A stretch of 64,000 bases of DNA from Pseudomonas sp. DY-1 (GTDB taxonomy: Bacteria; Pseudomonadota; Gammaproteobacteria; Pseudomonadales; Pseudomonadaceae), in assembly GCF_003626975.1 (NCBI RefSeq), contig NZ_CP032616.1, positions 2,604,001 through 2,668,000 of the forward strand, in the 5' to 3' direction. Each line of letters opens with the position of its first letter. Positions within the stretch are counted from its first letter, which is position 1. The notes beneath the pieces were generated by a model. The model was not told where the DNA came from. It saw only the letters and a list, made by a program, of their open reading frames with translations, and searched no databases. Position numbers and translations under genes: made by a program. Shown piece by piece: positions 9,927 through 19,949 of this stretch.

Positions 9927-10891
9927 TTCGTACGCTGGACCTCGATGCCCTGCAGCAAAAGCTGGCGGGCACTCCCCTGCAGGATTGGGCAGCCGACCTG
10001 CCCGCACAACTCGATGCCAGGCTGGCGGTTGGCCACGGCGACCTTGAACGCTGGGGCGCTGCGGTCAACGCACTACCGCCACTACAGCCACAGCAGGTGG
10101 AGCTGGCGCAGCGCTTCCTGCTCGACGGCCCCTGTGACGAAGCGACTCGCGCCGCACTGAAGTCCGCGTTGCAGGGACTGATTCCATGGCGTAAAGGCCC
10201 GTTCGAACTATTCGGCGTACACGTCGATACCGAGTGGCGTTCAGACTGGAAGTGGTCACGGGTAGCGCCCCATCTGGACCTGCGCGGGCGCCGCGTGCTG
10301 GATGTCGGCTGTGGCAACGGCTACTACCAGTGGCGCATGTTGGGTGCCGGCGCCGACAGCGTAGTGGGTATCGATCCGAACTGGTTGTTCTTCTGCCAAT
10401 TCCTCGCCATGAAGCGCTTTCTCCCAGAGCTCCCTGCCTGGCACCTGCCCCTGGCGCTCGAAGACCTGCCGCCGAAGCTGGAAGGTTTCGACACCGTGTT
10501 TTCCATGGGCGTGCTCTACCACCGCCGCTCGCCCATCGACCACTTGTTCGACCTCAAGGACTGCTTGCGCAGGAATGGCGAGCTGGTGCTGGAAACCCTG
10601 GTGGTGGAAGGTGACGCCCAGCAAGTGCTGGTGCCCGAGGACCGCTACGCGCAGATGCGCAACGTCTGGTTCCTGCCGTCGGTACCGGCGCTGGAATTGT
10701 GGCTGCGCCGCGCGGGCTACGTGGATGTCCGCTGCGTGGATGTCAGCTACACCAGCGTGGAAGAACAGCGCAGTACCGACTGGATGCGTTTCCAGTCGCT
10801 GCCCGAGTTCCTCGACCCTGCTGATCATAGCCGCACCATCGAAGGCCTGCCGGCACCCGCACGCGCCGTACTGATCGCGCGCAAGCCTTGA
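9923..10891 (+). CDS. cmoB: tRNA U34 carboxymethyltransferase CmoB
   Basis: Transfers the carboxymethyl group from carboxy-SAM (made by CmoA) to 5-hydroxyuridine 34 of tRNA. It is 322 residues, the normal length. The SAM-binding core [15 protein letters not shown] lies near residue 125, followed by [13 protein letters not shown]; a [12 protein letters not shown] motif is also present. The start ATG at 9923 overlaps the cmoA stop by 4 bp, and the N-terminal [10 protein letters not shown] stretch fits the family. The gene ends just before a REP-rich region, with pdxJ converging from the other side. Confidence 0.95.
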   Translation: MIRTLDLDALQQKLAGTPLQDWAADLPAQLDARLAVGHGDLERWGAAVNALPPLQPQQVELAQRFLLDGPCDEATRAALKSALQGLIPWRKGPFELFGVHVDTEWRSDWKWSRVAPHLDLRGRRVLDVGCGNGYYQWRMLGAGADSVVGIDPNWLFFCQFLAMKRFLPELPAWHLPLALEDLPPKLEGFDTVFSMGVLYHRRSPIDHLFDLKDCLRRNGELVLETLVVEGDAQQVLVPEDRYAQMRNVWFLPSVPALELWLRRAGYVDVRCVDVSYTSVEEQRSTDWMRFQSLPEFLDPADHSRTIEGLPAPARAVLIARKP

Positions 10892-10902
10892 CGCTCTCGA
10901 TG

Positions 10903-11007
10903 TGTGGGAAAGAAATCGTTTGCGATTGAAGCCTCTCCCAAACGATGCGGCTGAAACAATTCGCCCCCACAGAAACGCAATCCTGTGGGGGCGAGTTCAT
11001 TCGCCGA
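10903..11007. repeat. Degenerate REP cluster between cmoB and pdxJ
   Basis: A worn inverted pair (GTGGGAAAGAAATCG ... TTGAAGCCTCTCCCA, 10903-10942) is followed by a better copy, CTGTGGGGGCGAGTTCATTC, at 10983 onward. Both match the REP family seen elsewhere in the window. It occupies the space between two convergent genes, where it could serve as a bidirectional transcript end. Confidence 0.65.
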
Positions 11008-11040
11008 GCAGACCGCCGGCCCGGCTTCCGGAGACGCCTT

Positions 11041-11787
11041 TTATCGTTTGGGGGCGGCCGAAACGATCAGTTGCTTCATCTCGACCACCGCCTGCTTGAA
11101 GCCAACGAACAGCGCGTGGGCCACCAGGGCGTGGCCGATGTTCAGTTCGTTGATTCCAGGAATGGCCGCAACCGGCTCGACATTGTGGTAATGCAGGCCG
11201 TGGCCAGCATTGACGATAAGACCGAGCCTGAGGCCCAGCGCCACGCCTTCCTGGATGCGCTGCAGTTCGCGAGCGGCTTCTTCCGGATTATGGGCGTCGG
11301 CATAGCGGCCGGTATGCAACTCGATGGCCGGGGCGCCAACACGGTGGGCCGCCTCGATCTGCTGCGGATCGGCGTCGATGAACAGCGAAACCTCACTGCC
11401 AATTTTGGCCAGGCGCTCTACCGCAGCCTTGATGCGTGCCTCCTGGCCTGCAACGTCGAGGCCACCTTCAGTGGTCAGTTCCTGACGCGTCTCCGGCACC
11501 AGGCAGACATGCTCGGGACGAATCTCTTCGGCGAAGGCCATCATTTCTTCGGTCACCCCCATCTCGAAGTTCATGCGGGTCTGCAGAACTTCCTTGAGCA
11601 GGCGCACATCGCGCTCCTGGATGTGACGGCGGTCTTCACGCAGGTGCACGGTGATGCCGTCGGCGCCAGCCTCTTCAGCGTCCAGCGCTGCCTTCACCGG
11701 GTCCGGGTAACGGGTACCACGGGCCTGGCGAAGGGTTGCGACGTGGTCGATGTTTACGCCCAGAAGTACGCGGTTGGCTTCAGTCAC
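11041..11787 (-). CDS. pdxJ: Pyridoxine 5'-phosphate synthase PdxJ
   Basis: The last step of de novo vitamin B6 synthesis: condenses 1-deoxyxylulose 5-phosphate with aminoacetone 3-phosphate to pyridoxine 5'-phosphate. It is 248 residues, a TIM barrel. The N-terminal signature [18 protein letters not shown], the [16 protein letters not shown] strand, and the C-terminal [10 protein letters not shown] and [12 protein letters not shown] phosphate-site motifs are all intact. It overlaps the end of recO by 8 bp, so it is the last gene of the lepA-lepB-DUF4845-rnc-era-recO-pdxJ run. Confidence 0.97.
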   Translation of the reverse strand: MTEANRVLLGVNIDHVATLRQARGTRYPDPVKAALDAEEAGADGITVHLREDRRHIQERDVRLLKEVLQTRMNFEMGVTEEMMAFAEEIRPEHVCLVPETRQELTTEGGLDVAGQEARIKAAVERLAKIGSEVSLFIDADPQQIEAAHRVGAPAIELHTGRYADAHNPEEAARELQRIQEGVALGLRLGLIVNAGHGLHYHNVEPVAAIPGINELNIGHALVAHALFVGFKQAVVEMKQLIVSAAPKR

Positions 11788-12478
11788 GGGGAGGTTCCTT
11801 GATCGTCATGAATAGCTCGCGGCTGACCAGCGGCCGGCCGCCCAGATGAGGTGCCAGGGCCTGGCGCATCAAGCGCTTGGCCGCACCGAGGGCGCCTGGG
11901 GCGCTCCAGTCGGCTTCAGCCAGCGCAAGGAGTTCGCGGCCCTGGAACAGGCCGGGTTGCAACTGCCCCACCGGTTCCAGTCCGGCATCCGGCAGTAGGC
12001 GGTAGATGCCTTCTGGCGCGATGGGTTGCCCGGCGAGGTCCGAATCCAGGGCAAAACCATAGCCCAGCTCGTCCAGCAGACGCCATTCGAATGCGCGCAA
12101 TAGAGGTTCCAGCGGACGGTTGGCGGCCAGCGCCTGGACGGTAACGGCGTAGTGCTCGAAAAGCGCCGGCTGCGGGTCTTCGGCCGGCAACAGGCGAACC
12201 AGCAGCTCGTTGAGGTAGAGGCCACTGAACAGCGCCTCGCCGGCCAGCAGGTTAGGGATGCCGGCGCTCTCCAGTCGGCCAACGTTCTTCAGCTCGCCCC
12301 GACCACGAAACTCGGCTTCCAGCGGCAAGAATGGCCTCGCCAAGGTACCGGCCTTGCCGCGGGCACCGCGAAGTACGGCGCGCAGACGGCCTTCGGGCGT
12401 AAAGAAGTCGACCAGCGCGCTGCTTTCCCGATAGGCCCTGCTGTGCAGGACGAATGCCGGTAGCGCCGCACTGATCAT
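11780..12478 (-). CDS. recO: DNA repair protein RecO
   Basis: A recombination mediator that helps load RecA on SSB-coated gaps with RecR. It is 232 residues. The N-terminal OB-fold ([24 protein letters not shown]) is followed by the helical region containing [16 protein letters not shown], typical of RecO. Zinc-binding cysteines are absent, as in many gammaproteobacterial members. The start ATG at 12478 lies 8 bp after the era stop, and the gene overlaps pdxJ by 8 bp; the pair era-recO is conserved in proteobacteria. Confidence 0.93.
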   Translation of the reverse strand: MISAALPAFVLHSRAYRESSALVDFFTPEGRLRAVLRGARGKAGTLARPFLPLEAEFRGRGELKNVGRLESAGIPNLLAGEALFSGLYLNELLVRLLPAEDPQPALFEHYAVTVQALAANRPLEPLLRAFEWRLLDELGYGFALDSDLAGQPIAPEGIYRLLPDAGLEPVGQLQPGLFQGRELLALAEADWSAPGALGAAKRLMRQALAPHLGGRPLVSRELFMTIKEPPRD

Positions 12479-12486
12479 GGAGAGGC

Positions 12487-13389
12487 TCAGAGGTCGTTGT
12501 AGCCCAGGGAACGCAGGGCACGCTCGTCGTCGGACCAGCCGCCCTTCACTTTCACCCAGAGGTTGAGCATGACCTTGGAGTCGAACATGGTTTCCATGTC
12601 CTTGCGGGCATCCTGGCCGATGCGTTTGATGCGCTCACCACCGTCGCCGATGATGATCTTTTTCTGGCCATCGCGCTCGACGAGAATCAGGGCGTGGATA
12701 TGCAGGACATGGCCTTCCTGCTTGAACTCTTCGATTTCCACGGTGATCTGGTAGGGCAGCTCGGCGCCCAGCTGGCGCATGATCTTCTCGCGAACGAGCT
12801 CTGCGGCAAGGAAGCGACTGCTGCGATCAGTGATCTGGTCTTCCGGGAAGAAGTGGTCGCCCTCCGGCAGACGCTCGGCCACCAGACGCTCCAGGGTATC
12901 CAGGTTGTGGCCCTGGAGAGCAGAGATCGGCACCAGTTCGGCATTAGGCAGCTGTTCCTGGAGCCAGGACAGGTGCGGGATCAGGTCACCCTTCTCGTCC
13001 ATGCGGTCGGTCTTGTTCACGGCGAGCAGAACCGGGCCCTGCACATACTGCACTCGTTCCAGTACCAACTGGTCCTCTTCGGTCCAGCGGTCACGGTCGA
13101 CAACGAAGACGACCACGTCCACGTCCTTCAACGCCGCCGAGGCGCTGCGGTTCATGTAGCGGTTCAGCGCCTTGTCGCTCTTCTTGTGCAGGCCGGGGGT
13201 GTCGACGTAAATCGCCTGGACACTACCCTCGGTCTTGATACCCAGCATGTTGTGGCGGGTGGTCTGGGGCTTGCGCGAAGTGATCGCCAGCTTCTGCCCG
13301 AGGATGTGGTTGAGCAGCGTGGACTTGCCCACATTGGGGCGGCCGACGATGGCGACATAGCCGCAGCGGGGGGTATCGATATCAGTCAT
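12487..13389 (-). CDS. era: Ribosome-assembly GTPase Era
   Basis: An essential GTPase that binds the 3' end of 16S rRNA during 30S assembly. It is 300 residues: G domain with GRPNVGKS at 16-23, DTPG, and NKTD; then a KH domain with the [11 protein letters not shown] loop and the [19 protein letters not shown]-terminus. The ATG at 13389 is chosen because it gives the family N-terminus [16 protein letters not shown]. The ATG at 13395 is a possible alternative, and longer in-frame extension upstream is simply rnc read in another frame. It overlaps rnc by 8 bp, implying coupled translation. Confidence 0.96.
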   Translation of the reverse strand: MTDIDTPRCGYVAIVGRPNVGKSTLLNHILGQKLAITSRKPQTTRHNMLGIKTEGSVQAIYVDTPGLHKKSDKALNRYMNRSASAALKDVDVVVFVVDRDRWTEEDQLVLERVQYVQGPVLLAVNKTDRMDEKGDLIPHLSWLQEQLPNAELVPISALQGHNLDTLERLVAERLPEGDHFFPEDQITDRSSRFLAAELVREKIMRQLGAELPYQITVEIEEFKQEGHVLHIHALILVERDGQKKIIIGDGGERIKRIGQDARKDMETMFDSKVMLNLWVKVKGGWSDDERALRSLGYNDL

Positions 13390-14071
13390 TGCCATTCTCC
13401 ACGCCGAGGGCGACCAGGGCGGCGGCCGCAGCCACCTGTTCGGCGATACGGCGGCTGGCGCCCTGGCCCTGGGTCTTGTCATTCAGCAGGGTGACCTGGC
13501 ACTCGACGAAAAAGGTTCGGCAGTGCGGTTCACCCTGGATATCCACCACTTCATAACGTGGCAGTTCGCAGGCTCGCGATTGCAGGAATTCCTGCAGGCG
13601 GGTCTTGGGATCCTTGTTGGTATCTACCAGGGTCAGGCCTTCCAGTTCATTGGTCAGCCAGGCGAGTACGCGCTCACGCGCGGCCTCCATTCCGGAATCC
13701 AGGTAGATGGCGCCGATCAGTGCTTCCAGTGCATCGGCGAGGATCGACTCACGGCGAAATCCGCCGCTCTTCAGTTCGCCCGAACCCAAGCGCAGGTACT
13801 CGCCCAGTTCGAAACCACGAGCAAGAAGCGCCAGGGTCTCGCCCTTCACCAACCGTGCGCGCAAACGCGACAGCTGGCCCTCGCGGGCCTGGGGGAAGCG
13901 TTCGAACAGCGCCTCGCCAGCGACGAAATTGAGAATGGCGTCGCCGAGGAATTCGAGGCGTTCGTTGTTGCGCCCCGCAAAACTGCGGTGGGTCAGGGCC
14001 AGAGTCATCAGACTCTGGTCCTTGAAGGTATAGCCGAGCTTACGCTCGAGACGACTGAGGGATACGCTCAC
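13382..14071 (-). CDS. rnc: Ribonuclease III
   Basis: A double-stranded RNA endonuclease that processes rRNA precursors and regulatory duplexes. It is 229 residues. The signature [12 protein letters not shown] gives the catalytic acids Glu40 and Asp44; the second pair is Asp113 and Glu116 in [11 protein letters not shown]. The C-terminal third ([11 protein letters not shown] onward) is the double-stranded RNA-binding domain. The start is GTG at 14071, sharing bases with the stop of the DUF4845 gene (GTGA overlap). It is part of the lepA-to-pdxJ run. Confidence 0.96.
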   Translation of the reverse strand: MSVSLSRLERKLGYTFKDQSLMTLALTHRSFAGRNNERLEFLGDAILNFVAGEALFERFPQAREGQLSRLRARLVKGETLALLARGFELGEYLRLGSGELKSGGFRRESILADALEALIGAIYLDSGMEAARERVLAWLTNELEGLTLVDTNKDPKTRLQEFLQSRACELPRYEVVDIQGEPHCRTFFVECQVTLLNDKTQGQGASRRIAEQVAAAAALVALGVENGND

Positions 14072-14445
14072 TGGGCTCGCACACGGAATTCTTTGTCGAA
14101 GCGCACCACCAGATCGAGGTTCTCGACCAGGGGTTCGCGTTTTTCATACTTCAGGTGTGCCTGGAACTCGTTGTTTTCCAGGGTCACCTTCAACGCCTTG
14201 TCCAGGTCCAGGTCTCGGATGCCGTTGACCTGCATGCCTTTGGACACATGGCTATAGAAGTCGGGAATAGTCCTGATTTCCAGGGCTTTCTCGGTTTCCA
14301 CCGAGGTGATGATCTTCTCCAGGGAGAAGAAATCCAGGTAATGCGGGATGACCTTGAAAGCGGTGCTGGCCAGGAAAGCCACTACGGCCAGGACCAGCAG
14401 CCAGCCCATAACCGACATACCCTTCTGCTTACGCGCGAACGTCAT
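14068..14445 (-). CDS. DUF4845 single-pass membrane protein
   Basis: A 125-residue protein found between lepB and rnc in pseudomonads and relatives; no biochemical function is known to me. One transmembrane helix near the N-terminus ([24 protein letters not shown]) is preceded by a basic stretch, so the C-terminal part is probably periplasmic. It resembles pilin-like N-termini in layout (a short charged leader, then a hydrophobic helix), but no prepilin cleavage motif is clear. ATG 14445 is preferred over the TTG at 14457 because GAGG precedes it at normal spacing. The stop overlaps the rnc start. Confidence 0.85.
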   Translation of the reverse strand: MTFARKQKGMSVMGWLLVLAVVAFLASTAFKVIPHYLDFFSLEKIITSVETEKALEIRTIPDFYSHVSKGMQVNGIRDLDLDKALKVTLENNEFQAHLKYEKREPLVENLDLVVRFDKEFRVRAQ

Positions 14446-14561
14446 GATCGACCTCAATGTCTGTTTTTATTGGAGGCCGGTTGGCCCGCAAGCAAGACTA
14501 TATAGCGACTGCGGCGCTGTCATGAACAACGCCGCAAAACCGCGATGGCGAGGGGCCTGTG

Positions 14562-15416
14562 TCAGTGAATCAGGCCTACTCGAGAGAAGTTTGGCAAGTT
14601 TCGCAGTTTCGGATCGGGCCAGCTCATCCACACGGCGAACGCCTTGCCGACGATATTACGGTCCGGAACCATGCCGAGCAGGTCTTTCGGAATGCGGGGA
14701 TCGTTCCAGTAGCGGCTGTCGTTGGAGTTGTCCCGGTTGTCGCCCATCATGAAGTAATGCCCCTGGGGCACCACCCATTCGCGGCCCGGCTCCATGCGGT
14801 AGCGCTTCATTTCCTTGCGGATCAGGTGTTCGGCTTCGCCCAACTTCTCCTGGTAGAGCATGGCGCTACCCAGGGTGCCCGGCTCTTCGCCCAGCAGCTT
14901 CTCGGCGACCGGCTGACCGTTGATGGTCAGGCGCTTGTCGCTGCTGTAGGCGATGCGGTCACCCGGTAGGCCGATAACACGCTTGATGTAGTTGATGTTC
15001 GGGTCGCTGGGGTAACGGAACACCATGACATCCCCGCGCTGTGGGTCACCCACTTCGATCACCTTGTTATCCAGCACGGGCAGGCGGATGCCATAGGCGA
15101 ACTTGTTGACCAGGATGAAATCGCCCACTTCCAGAGTCGGCTTCATCGAGCCTGATGGGATCTGGAAAGGTTCGACCAGGAAAGAGCGCAGCACCAGCAC
15201 GATGGCCAGCACCGGGAAGAACGACTTCCCATACTCCACCAGCAGCGGCTCCTTGTTCAGCCTGTCGAGGACGTCCGGATCGGGCTCGTTGACCTGCCCC
15301 TCGTAGGCGGCAATCGCTGAGCGCCGGCGCGGAGCCAGCAAAACAAGGTCGACAAGCGCGAGGACGCCGCTAACTGCCACGGCAATAACCAACAACAGCG
15401 GGAAATTGATCGACAT
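14562..15416 (-). CDS. lepB: Signal peptidase I
   Basis: Cleaves signal peptides of secreted proteins at the outer face of the inner membrane. It is 284 residues: two N-terminal transmembrane segments (about 5-28 and 62-80), then the catalytic domain. The nucleophile Ser90 lies in IPSGSMKPTL and the general base Lys145 in NYIKRVIGLPGDR; the GDNRDNSNDSRYW box near the C-terminus is intact. The start at 15416 is 5 bp downstream of the lepA stop, the classical lepA-lepB operon. Confidence 0.97.
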   Translation of the reverse strand: MSINFPLLLVIAVAVSGVLALVDLVLLAPRRRSAIAAYEGQVNEPDPDVLDRLNKEPLLVEYGKSFFPVLAIVLVLRSFLVEPFQIPSGSMKPTLEVGDFILVNKFAYGIRLPVLDNKVIEVGDPQRGDVMVFRYPSDPNINYIKRVIGLPGDRIAYSSDKRLTINGQPVAEKLLGEEPGTLGSAMLYQEKLGEAEHLIRKEMKRYRMEPGREWVVPQGHYFMMGDNRDNSNDSRYWNDPRIPKDLLGMVPDRNIVGKAFAVWMSWPDPKLRNLPNFSRVGLIH

Positions 15417-15421
15417 AGACC

Positions 15422-17221
15422 CTAACTATCCACTTTGAGCACAGCAAGGAAGGCTTCCTGCGGGATTTCCACGCTGCCGACCTGCTTCATCCGTTTCTTA
15501 CCGGCCTTCTGCTTTTCCAGCAGCTTTTTCTTGCGACTTACGTCACCGCCGTAGCATTTGGCCAGAACGTTCTTCCTGAGCGCCTTTACGGTAGTCCGTG
15601 CAACGATCTGTCCACCGATCGCTGCCTGAATCGCGACGTCGAACATCTGCCGCGGAATCAGTTCCTTCATTTTCTCGGTCAGCGCGCGGCCTTTGTAGTG
15701 GGCCTGGTCGCGGTGCACGATGAGTGCCAGGGCATCGACCTTCTCGCCATTGATCAGCACATCCAGCTTCACCAGATTAGCCGGTTCGAAACGATCGAAG
15801 CTGTAGTCCAGCGACGCATAGCCACGACTTACCGACTTCAGGCGATCGAAGAAGTCGAGTACCACCTCGTTCATCGGCAGGTCGTAGCAGACCTGGACCT
15901 GCGAACTGAGGAATTGCATGTCGCGCTGGACGCCACGCTTCTCGATGCACAGGGTGATGACGTTGCCGAGGTGCTCCTGAGGTACCAGGATGTTGGCGCG
16001 GACGATGGGTTCGCGCATTTCGGCGATAGAGGCGAGGTCGGGCAGCTTGGACGGGTTGTCGACGTATATCGTTTCGCCGTTCTTCTGCACGATCTCGAAG
16101 ACCACGGTCGGCGCGGTGGTGATCAAGTCCAGGTCGTATTCGCGCTCCAGGCGCTCCTGGATGATCTCCATGTGCAGCATGCCGAGGAAGCCGATGCGGA
16201 AACCGAAGCCGAGGGCCTCGGAGCTTTCCGGCTCGTACTGCAGGGCCGCGTCGTTCAGGGTCAGCTTCTGCAGAGCTTCACGGAAGTCCTCGAAGTCGTC
16301 GGAACTGACCGGGAACAGACCGGCGTAAACCTGCGGCTTGATGCGCTGGAAGCCAGGTAAAACGTCCACGTCCGGAGTGTTGGACAGGGTCAGGGTATCG
16401 CCTACCGGTGCACCCAGGATGTCCTTGATACCGGCAATGATAAAACCTACTTCACCGGCCTTGAGGTCAGCCATTTCGGTGTGTTTCGGGGTGAATACGC
16501 CCACGCTGTCCACCTGGTGGATCTTGCCGGTGGACTTCACCAGAATCTTGTCGCCCTTCTTCACACGGCCATGCTTGACGCGTACCAGAGAGACTACGCC
16601 CAGGTAGTTGTCGAACCAGGAGTCGATGATCAGGGCCTGCAACGGTGCGTCGATCTCGCCTTCCGGAGCCGGGATCACTTCCACCAGGCGCTCCAGCACG
16701 TCGATCACACCCATGCCGCTCTTGGCGCTGCAGGGAACGGCGTCGGTGGCGTCGATGCCGATGATGTGTTCGATTTCTTCCTTCACCCGCTCCGGCTCGG
16801 CCTGGGGCAGGTCCATCTTGTTCAGCACGGGCATCACTTCCAGGCCCTGCTCGATGGCGGTGTAGCAGTTGGCCACGGACTGGGCTTCAACACCCTGGCC
16901 GGCATCCACCACCAGCAGCGCGCCCTCGCAGGCAGCCAGGGAACGGCTGACTTCATAGGTGAAGTCCACGTGGCCGGGGGTGTCGATGAAGTTCAGTTGG
17001 TAGGTCTTACCGTTCTGTGCCTTGTAGTGCAGGGTGACGCTGTGGGCCTTGATGGTGATGCCGCGCTCGCGTTCCAGGTCCATGGAGTCCAGTACCTGGG
17101 CCTCCATCTCGCGATCGGACAGGCCGCCGCACATCTGGATGAAGCGGTCAGCCAGGGTCGACTTGCCATGGTCGATGTGGGCGATGATGGAGAAATTGCG
17201 GATATGACTCAGGTCACTCAC
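15422..17221 (-). CDS. lepA: Elongation factor 4 (LepA)
   Basis: A ribosome-bound translational GTPase implicated in back-translocation and 30S biogenesis. It is 599 residues, the normal size. The GTPase domain has [13 protein letters not shown] near the N-terminus, DTPGHVDF and NKMDLP. The LepA-specific C-terminal domain is present, ending in [25 protein letters not shown]. It is the first gene of the lepB-rnc-era-recO-pdxJ run. mucD lies upstream on the same strand, separated by 152 bp that contain a terminator. Confidence 0.97.
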   Translation of the reverse strand: MSDLSHIRNFSIIAHIDHGKSTLADRFIQMCGGLSDREMEAQVLDSMDLERERGITIKAHSVTLHYKAQNGKTYQLNFIDTPGHVDFTYEVSRSLAACEGALLVVDAGQGVEAQSVANCYTAIEQGLEVMPVLNKMDLPQAEPERVKEEIEHIIGIDATDAVPCSAKSGMGVIDVLERLVEVIPAPEGEIDAPLQALIIDSWFDNYLGVVSLVRVKHGRVKKGDKILVKSTGKIHQVDSVGVFTPKHTEMADLKAGEVGFIIAGIKDILGAPVGDTLTLSNTPDVDVLPGFQRIKPQVYAGLFPVSSDDFEDFREALQKLTLNDAALQYEPESSEALGFGFRIGFLGMLHMEIIQERLEREYDLDLITTAPTVVFEIVQKNGETIYVDNPSKLPDLASIAEMREPIVRANILVPQEHLGNVITLCIEKRGVQRDMQFLSSQVQVCYDLPMNEVVLDFFDRLKSVSRGYASLDYSFDRFEPANLVKLDVLINGEKVDALALIVHRDQAHYKGRALTEKMKELIPRQMFDVAIQAAIGGQIVARTTVKALRKNVLAKCYGGDVSRKKKLLEKQKAGKKRMKQVGSVEIPQEAFLAVLKVDS

Positions 17222-17331
17222 AGGTCAACACTCAAAAGAAGCCGCAAGCAGGTTGCTCGCCGAAAAATAGCGGGGGAGTTTACCTGATCGGCGACCTACC
17301 CGTCACGCCCATGCGGCGGAAGGCAGAAACG

Positions 17332-17355
17332 AAAAAGGGCGACCAATGGCCGCCC
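17332..17355 (-). terminator. Terminator of the algU-mucD cluster
   Basis: On the minus strand, GGGCGGCC and GGTCGCCC pair (one G-U) around a 3-nt loop and are followed by TTTTT, 19 bp past the mucD stop. It separates the mucD transcript from lepA. Confidence 0.85.
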
Positions 17356-17373
17356 TCTCCTACTGCAACTGCT

Positions 17374-18804
17374 TTACTCGGCCAGCTTGAAGGTAATGAA
17401 GCTGGCGCGCCCCTGACGCAGGACACGCATGGACACCGAACGATTCTTCGGCAGGTCCTTAGCAACCTGGGTGAACGCCTTGGCAGAAGTGATGGCCTGA
17501 TTGTTCAGGTGGGTAATCACATCACCCGGACGCAGCCCCATCATGGCAGCCGGACCATCCTGGACTTCCTTGATCACTACGCCGCCCTGGATATCCAGGG
17601 ACTTTTTCTGCTCATCGGTCAACTCGACCACGCTCACACCGAGGCGATTACTGCTGCGCTCGACGCCGTCGCCGGTCGCGGCCGCCATTCCATCGCCATC
17701 CTCCGGAAGCGCGCCAATGGCCATGTCGAGCGACTTGCGGCTACCGCCACGCACTACATCGAGCTTGATCTTGCTACCCGGCTTGAGGTTACCCACCAGA
17801 TGCGGCAGGTCGGCGGAAACCACGATGGGCTGGCCGTTCATGCTGAGAATGACGTCACCAACCTGCAGACCGCCCTTGGCCGCCGGACCACCTTCCTGGA
17901 CCTGGGCAACCAGGGCACCGGCCGGCTTGTCCAGGCCGAAGGATTCGGCCAGGTCCTTGTTCACTTCCTGAATCACGACGCCCAGCCAACCGCGGCTGAC
18001 CTTGCCTTCGGACTTGAGCTGGTCGGCCACGCTCATGGCCACGTCGATCGGGATGGCGAACGACAACCCCATGAAGCCACCGGAGCGGGTGAATATCTGG
18101 GAGTTGATGCCGACCACTTCGCCATCCAGGTTGAACAGCGGACCACCGGAGTTACCCGGGTTGATGGCTACGTCGGTCTGGATGAACGGTACATAGTTCT
18201 CGTTCGGCAGGCTGCGCCCCTTGGCACTGACGATACCGGCGGTCACCGAATGATCGAAGCCGAAGGGCGAACCAATGGCCAGCACCCAGCTTCCCACCTT
18301 GAGCTCGTCGGATTTGCCGATCTTCACGATTGGCAGATCCTTGCCCTCGACCTTCAACAGCGCCACGTCGGTACGCGGATCAGCACCGATCAGCTTGGCT
18401 TCCAACTCACTACGATCAGACAGACGCACGATGATCTCGTCGGCATCAGCCACCACATGGTTATTGGTCAGGACATAGCCGTCCTTGGAAATAATGAATC
18501 CGGAACCGAGGGACTGCGCCTCGCGCTGGCGGCCACCCTGGGGATTGCGCGGCACTTGCGGCATGTTGCGCTCGAAGAACTCGCGCAGCATGGGCGGCAG
18601 GCCTTCCAGGTCAGGCATTACCTGGGCACCGGCCGCACCGCGCTGGGGCAGTTTCTGCCGGGTACTGATGTTGACGACTGCCGGGGACGCCTCTTCGACC
18701 AGAGGCGTAAAGTCCGGCAGTTCGGCACGGGCCACGAGGGTTTGACCGAGCAGCAGCAAGGCTGCCACGGCGGTCATGCAGGATTTGAGGTTAAGCATCG
18801 ACAT
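17374..18804 (-). CDS. mucD: Periplasmic HtrA/DegP-type serine protease MucD
   Basis: A periplasmic quality-control protease that dampens AlgU signalling by removing misfolded proteins. It is 476 residues: signal peptide (about 1-27, ending VARA), trypsin-like domain with His116 (TNNHVVAD), Asp146 (PRTDVALLK) and Ser219 (NPGNSGGP), then two PDZ domains. The start ATG at 18804 has GGGAG 5 bp upstream; the open frame continues further upstream, but that extension lacks a signal peptide. In PAO1 mucC lies between mucB and mucD; here only 186 bp with hairpins separate them, so mucD may use its own promoter. Confidence 0.95.
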   Translation of the reverse strand: MSMLNLKSCMTAVAALLLLGQTLVARAELPDFTPLVEEASPAVVNISTRQKLPQRGAAGAQVMPDLEGLPPMLREFFERNMPQVPRNPQGGRQREAQSLGSGFIISKDGYVLTNNHVVADADEIIVRLSDRSELEAKLIGADPRTDVALLKVEGKDLPIVKIGKSDELKVGSWVLAIGSPFGFDHSVTAGIVSAKGRSLPNENYVPFIQTDVAINPGNSGGPLFNLDGEVVGINSQIFTRSGGFMGLSFAIPIDVAMSVADQLKSEGKVSRGWLGVVIQEVNKDLAESFGLDKPAGALVAQVQEGGPAAKGGLQVGDVILSMNGQPIVVSADLPHLVGNLKPGSKIKLDVVRGGSRKSLDMAIGALPEDGDGMAAATGDGVERSSNRLGVSVVELTDEQKKSLDIQGGVVIKEVQDGPAAMMGLRPGDVITHLNNQAITSAKAFTQVAKDLPKNRSVSMRVLRQGRASFITFKLAE

Positions 18805-18925
18805 ACAGCTCCCGTCGCATAACGAGTGGTATGAACTCACCGGGCCGCCCGGCCCTGCGAGCAAAACAGAAACACAAAAGCAAAACAGGCCGGGAGCATC
18901 AGCTCCAGGCCCGGTGGAACATCGT

Positions 18926-18957
18926 GAAAAAGACAAGGCGGGAGCCTGGGCTCCCGC
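18926..18957 (-). terminator. Hairpin plus T-tract between mucB and mucD
   Basis: On the minus strand GCGGGAGCC and GGCTCCCGC form a 9-bp GC stem, followed after CTTGTC by TTTTT. It starts 34 bp beyond the mucB stop. A second, weaker inverted repeat (around 18891-18913) follows it. It may be a partial terminator that uncouples mucD from algU-mucA-mucB; the short spacer between stem and T-run makes its strength uncertain. Confidence 0.55.
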
Positions 18958-18990
18958 ACTGCAATTCGGACGCAGATCCTGTAGCAGGGA

Positions 18991-19941
18991 TCATTGTGTC
19001 GCAGTGGCCTCCGCTGCCCGCATGGACAGGGCAACCCGTTCGGCCGTTCCCAATGGAATCTCACCGACTACGGTCACCATAACGTCGCCATCTGGCGTAC
19101 TGACCCGTTTGGACACCATGACTGTCGGCCCTAGCTGACTGCGCGCATCTTCGACGACGGCTCCATGCAGCGGCTCGAGGAATACCGAGAAGCGCGCCAG
19201 CCCGTCACTGTAGAGCAGGCTGGACACAGAGTCGGAGGACACCGGACTACGACGCTCCTGGGCACTGGAGAGGCTGAATCCCGGCGGCAGCCATTCGGAA
19301 CGCCAGTGGGCCGGCTTATCGCCCGGCGCCTCGGTGAGCCGTACAGCCTTGCAAGCGGAGCTGGGCTGCACATCGGCATCAGCCGGAGTCCCAGCGGTAT
19401 CGATGTTGGTAAACTGGAAGCGTTCCAGAAGCTGCCCCTTGTCGCTGAGGAGCAGGGACTTGAGCGGCAGGCCGGTATCCCGGTCCAGATGCAACTCGAA
19501 GCCATAACGATGCTGATCACGCGGGGTCAGGGTCAGCACCGTGGCCGGCCGCCCGGCTACACGTGACTCACCCGCCAGGCGCAGGTCATACCATTCGGAA
19601 AGCTGCTTGGCGTCGAGCGCCCTGGCAGGCCAGACTTGGCCATCGGACAACTGATCGGAAAGGGAACCACCCATGCACTGGGTGCGGCCATTAACCCGCA
19701 CCACTTCCTGGGCCGGCCCATCGAGCTGTAGAAGACGCTCGCGCACCTCCCCACCCTGCTGGACCTGATGCCAGACTTTATGGGTGGAGAAGCTCCCATT
19801 TCGCTCGTAGACGAACGTTCCCTGGAAACTCTGGCGCTGCTCCGCGTCAGCGAGGCGCTGCAGCCAGTCCTGAGCGTCGGCGGCCAGAGCTGGTTGAGCC
19901 AACCAGCCGCCAAGCAAGATGATTACCGGTAGTGCGCGCAT
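18991..19941 (-). CDS. mucB: Periplasmic anti-sigma co-regulator MucB (RseB-like)
   Basis: Binds the periplasmic domain of MucA and shields it from AlgW cleavage; it is thought to sense envelope signals. It is 316 residues: signal peptide ending QPALAA near residue 21, an N-terminal LolA-like domain (SFQGTFVYERNGSFSTHKVWH) and a smaller C-terminal domain (WLPPGFSLSSAQ onward), the MucB/RseB layout. The start ATG at 19941 lies 8 bp after the mucA stop. It is not followed by a mucC-like gene. Confidence 0.95.
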   Translation of the reverse strand: MRALPVIILLGGWLAQPALAADAQDWLQRLADAEQRQSFQGTFVYERNGSFSTHKVWHQVQQGGEVRERLLQLDGPAQEVVRVNGRTQCMGGSLSDQLSDGQVWPARALDAKQLSEWYDLRLAGESRVAGRPATVLTLTPRDQHRYGFELHLDRDTGLPLKSLLLSDKGQLLERFQFTNIDTAGTPADADVQPSSACKAVRLTEAPGDKPAHWRSEWLPPGFSLSSAQERRSPVSSDSVSSLLYSDGLARFSVFLEPLHGAVVEDARSQLGPTVMVSKRVSTPDGDVMVTVVGEIPLGTAERVALSMRAAEATATQ

Positions 19942-19949
19942 GTTCCTCC

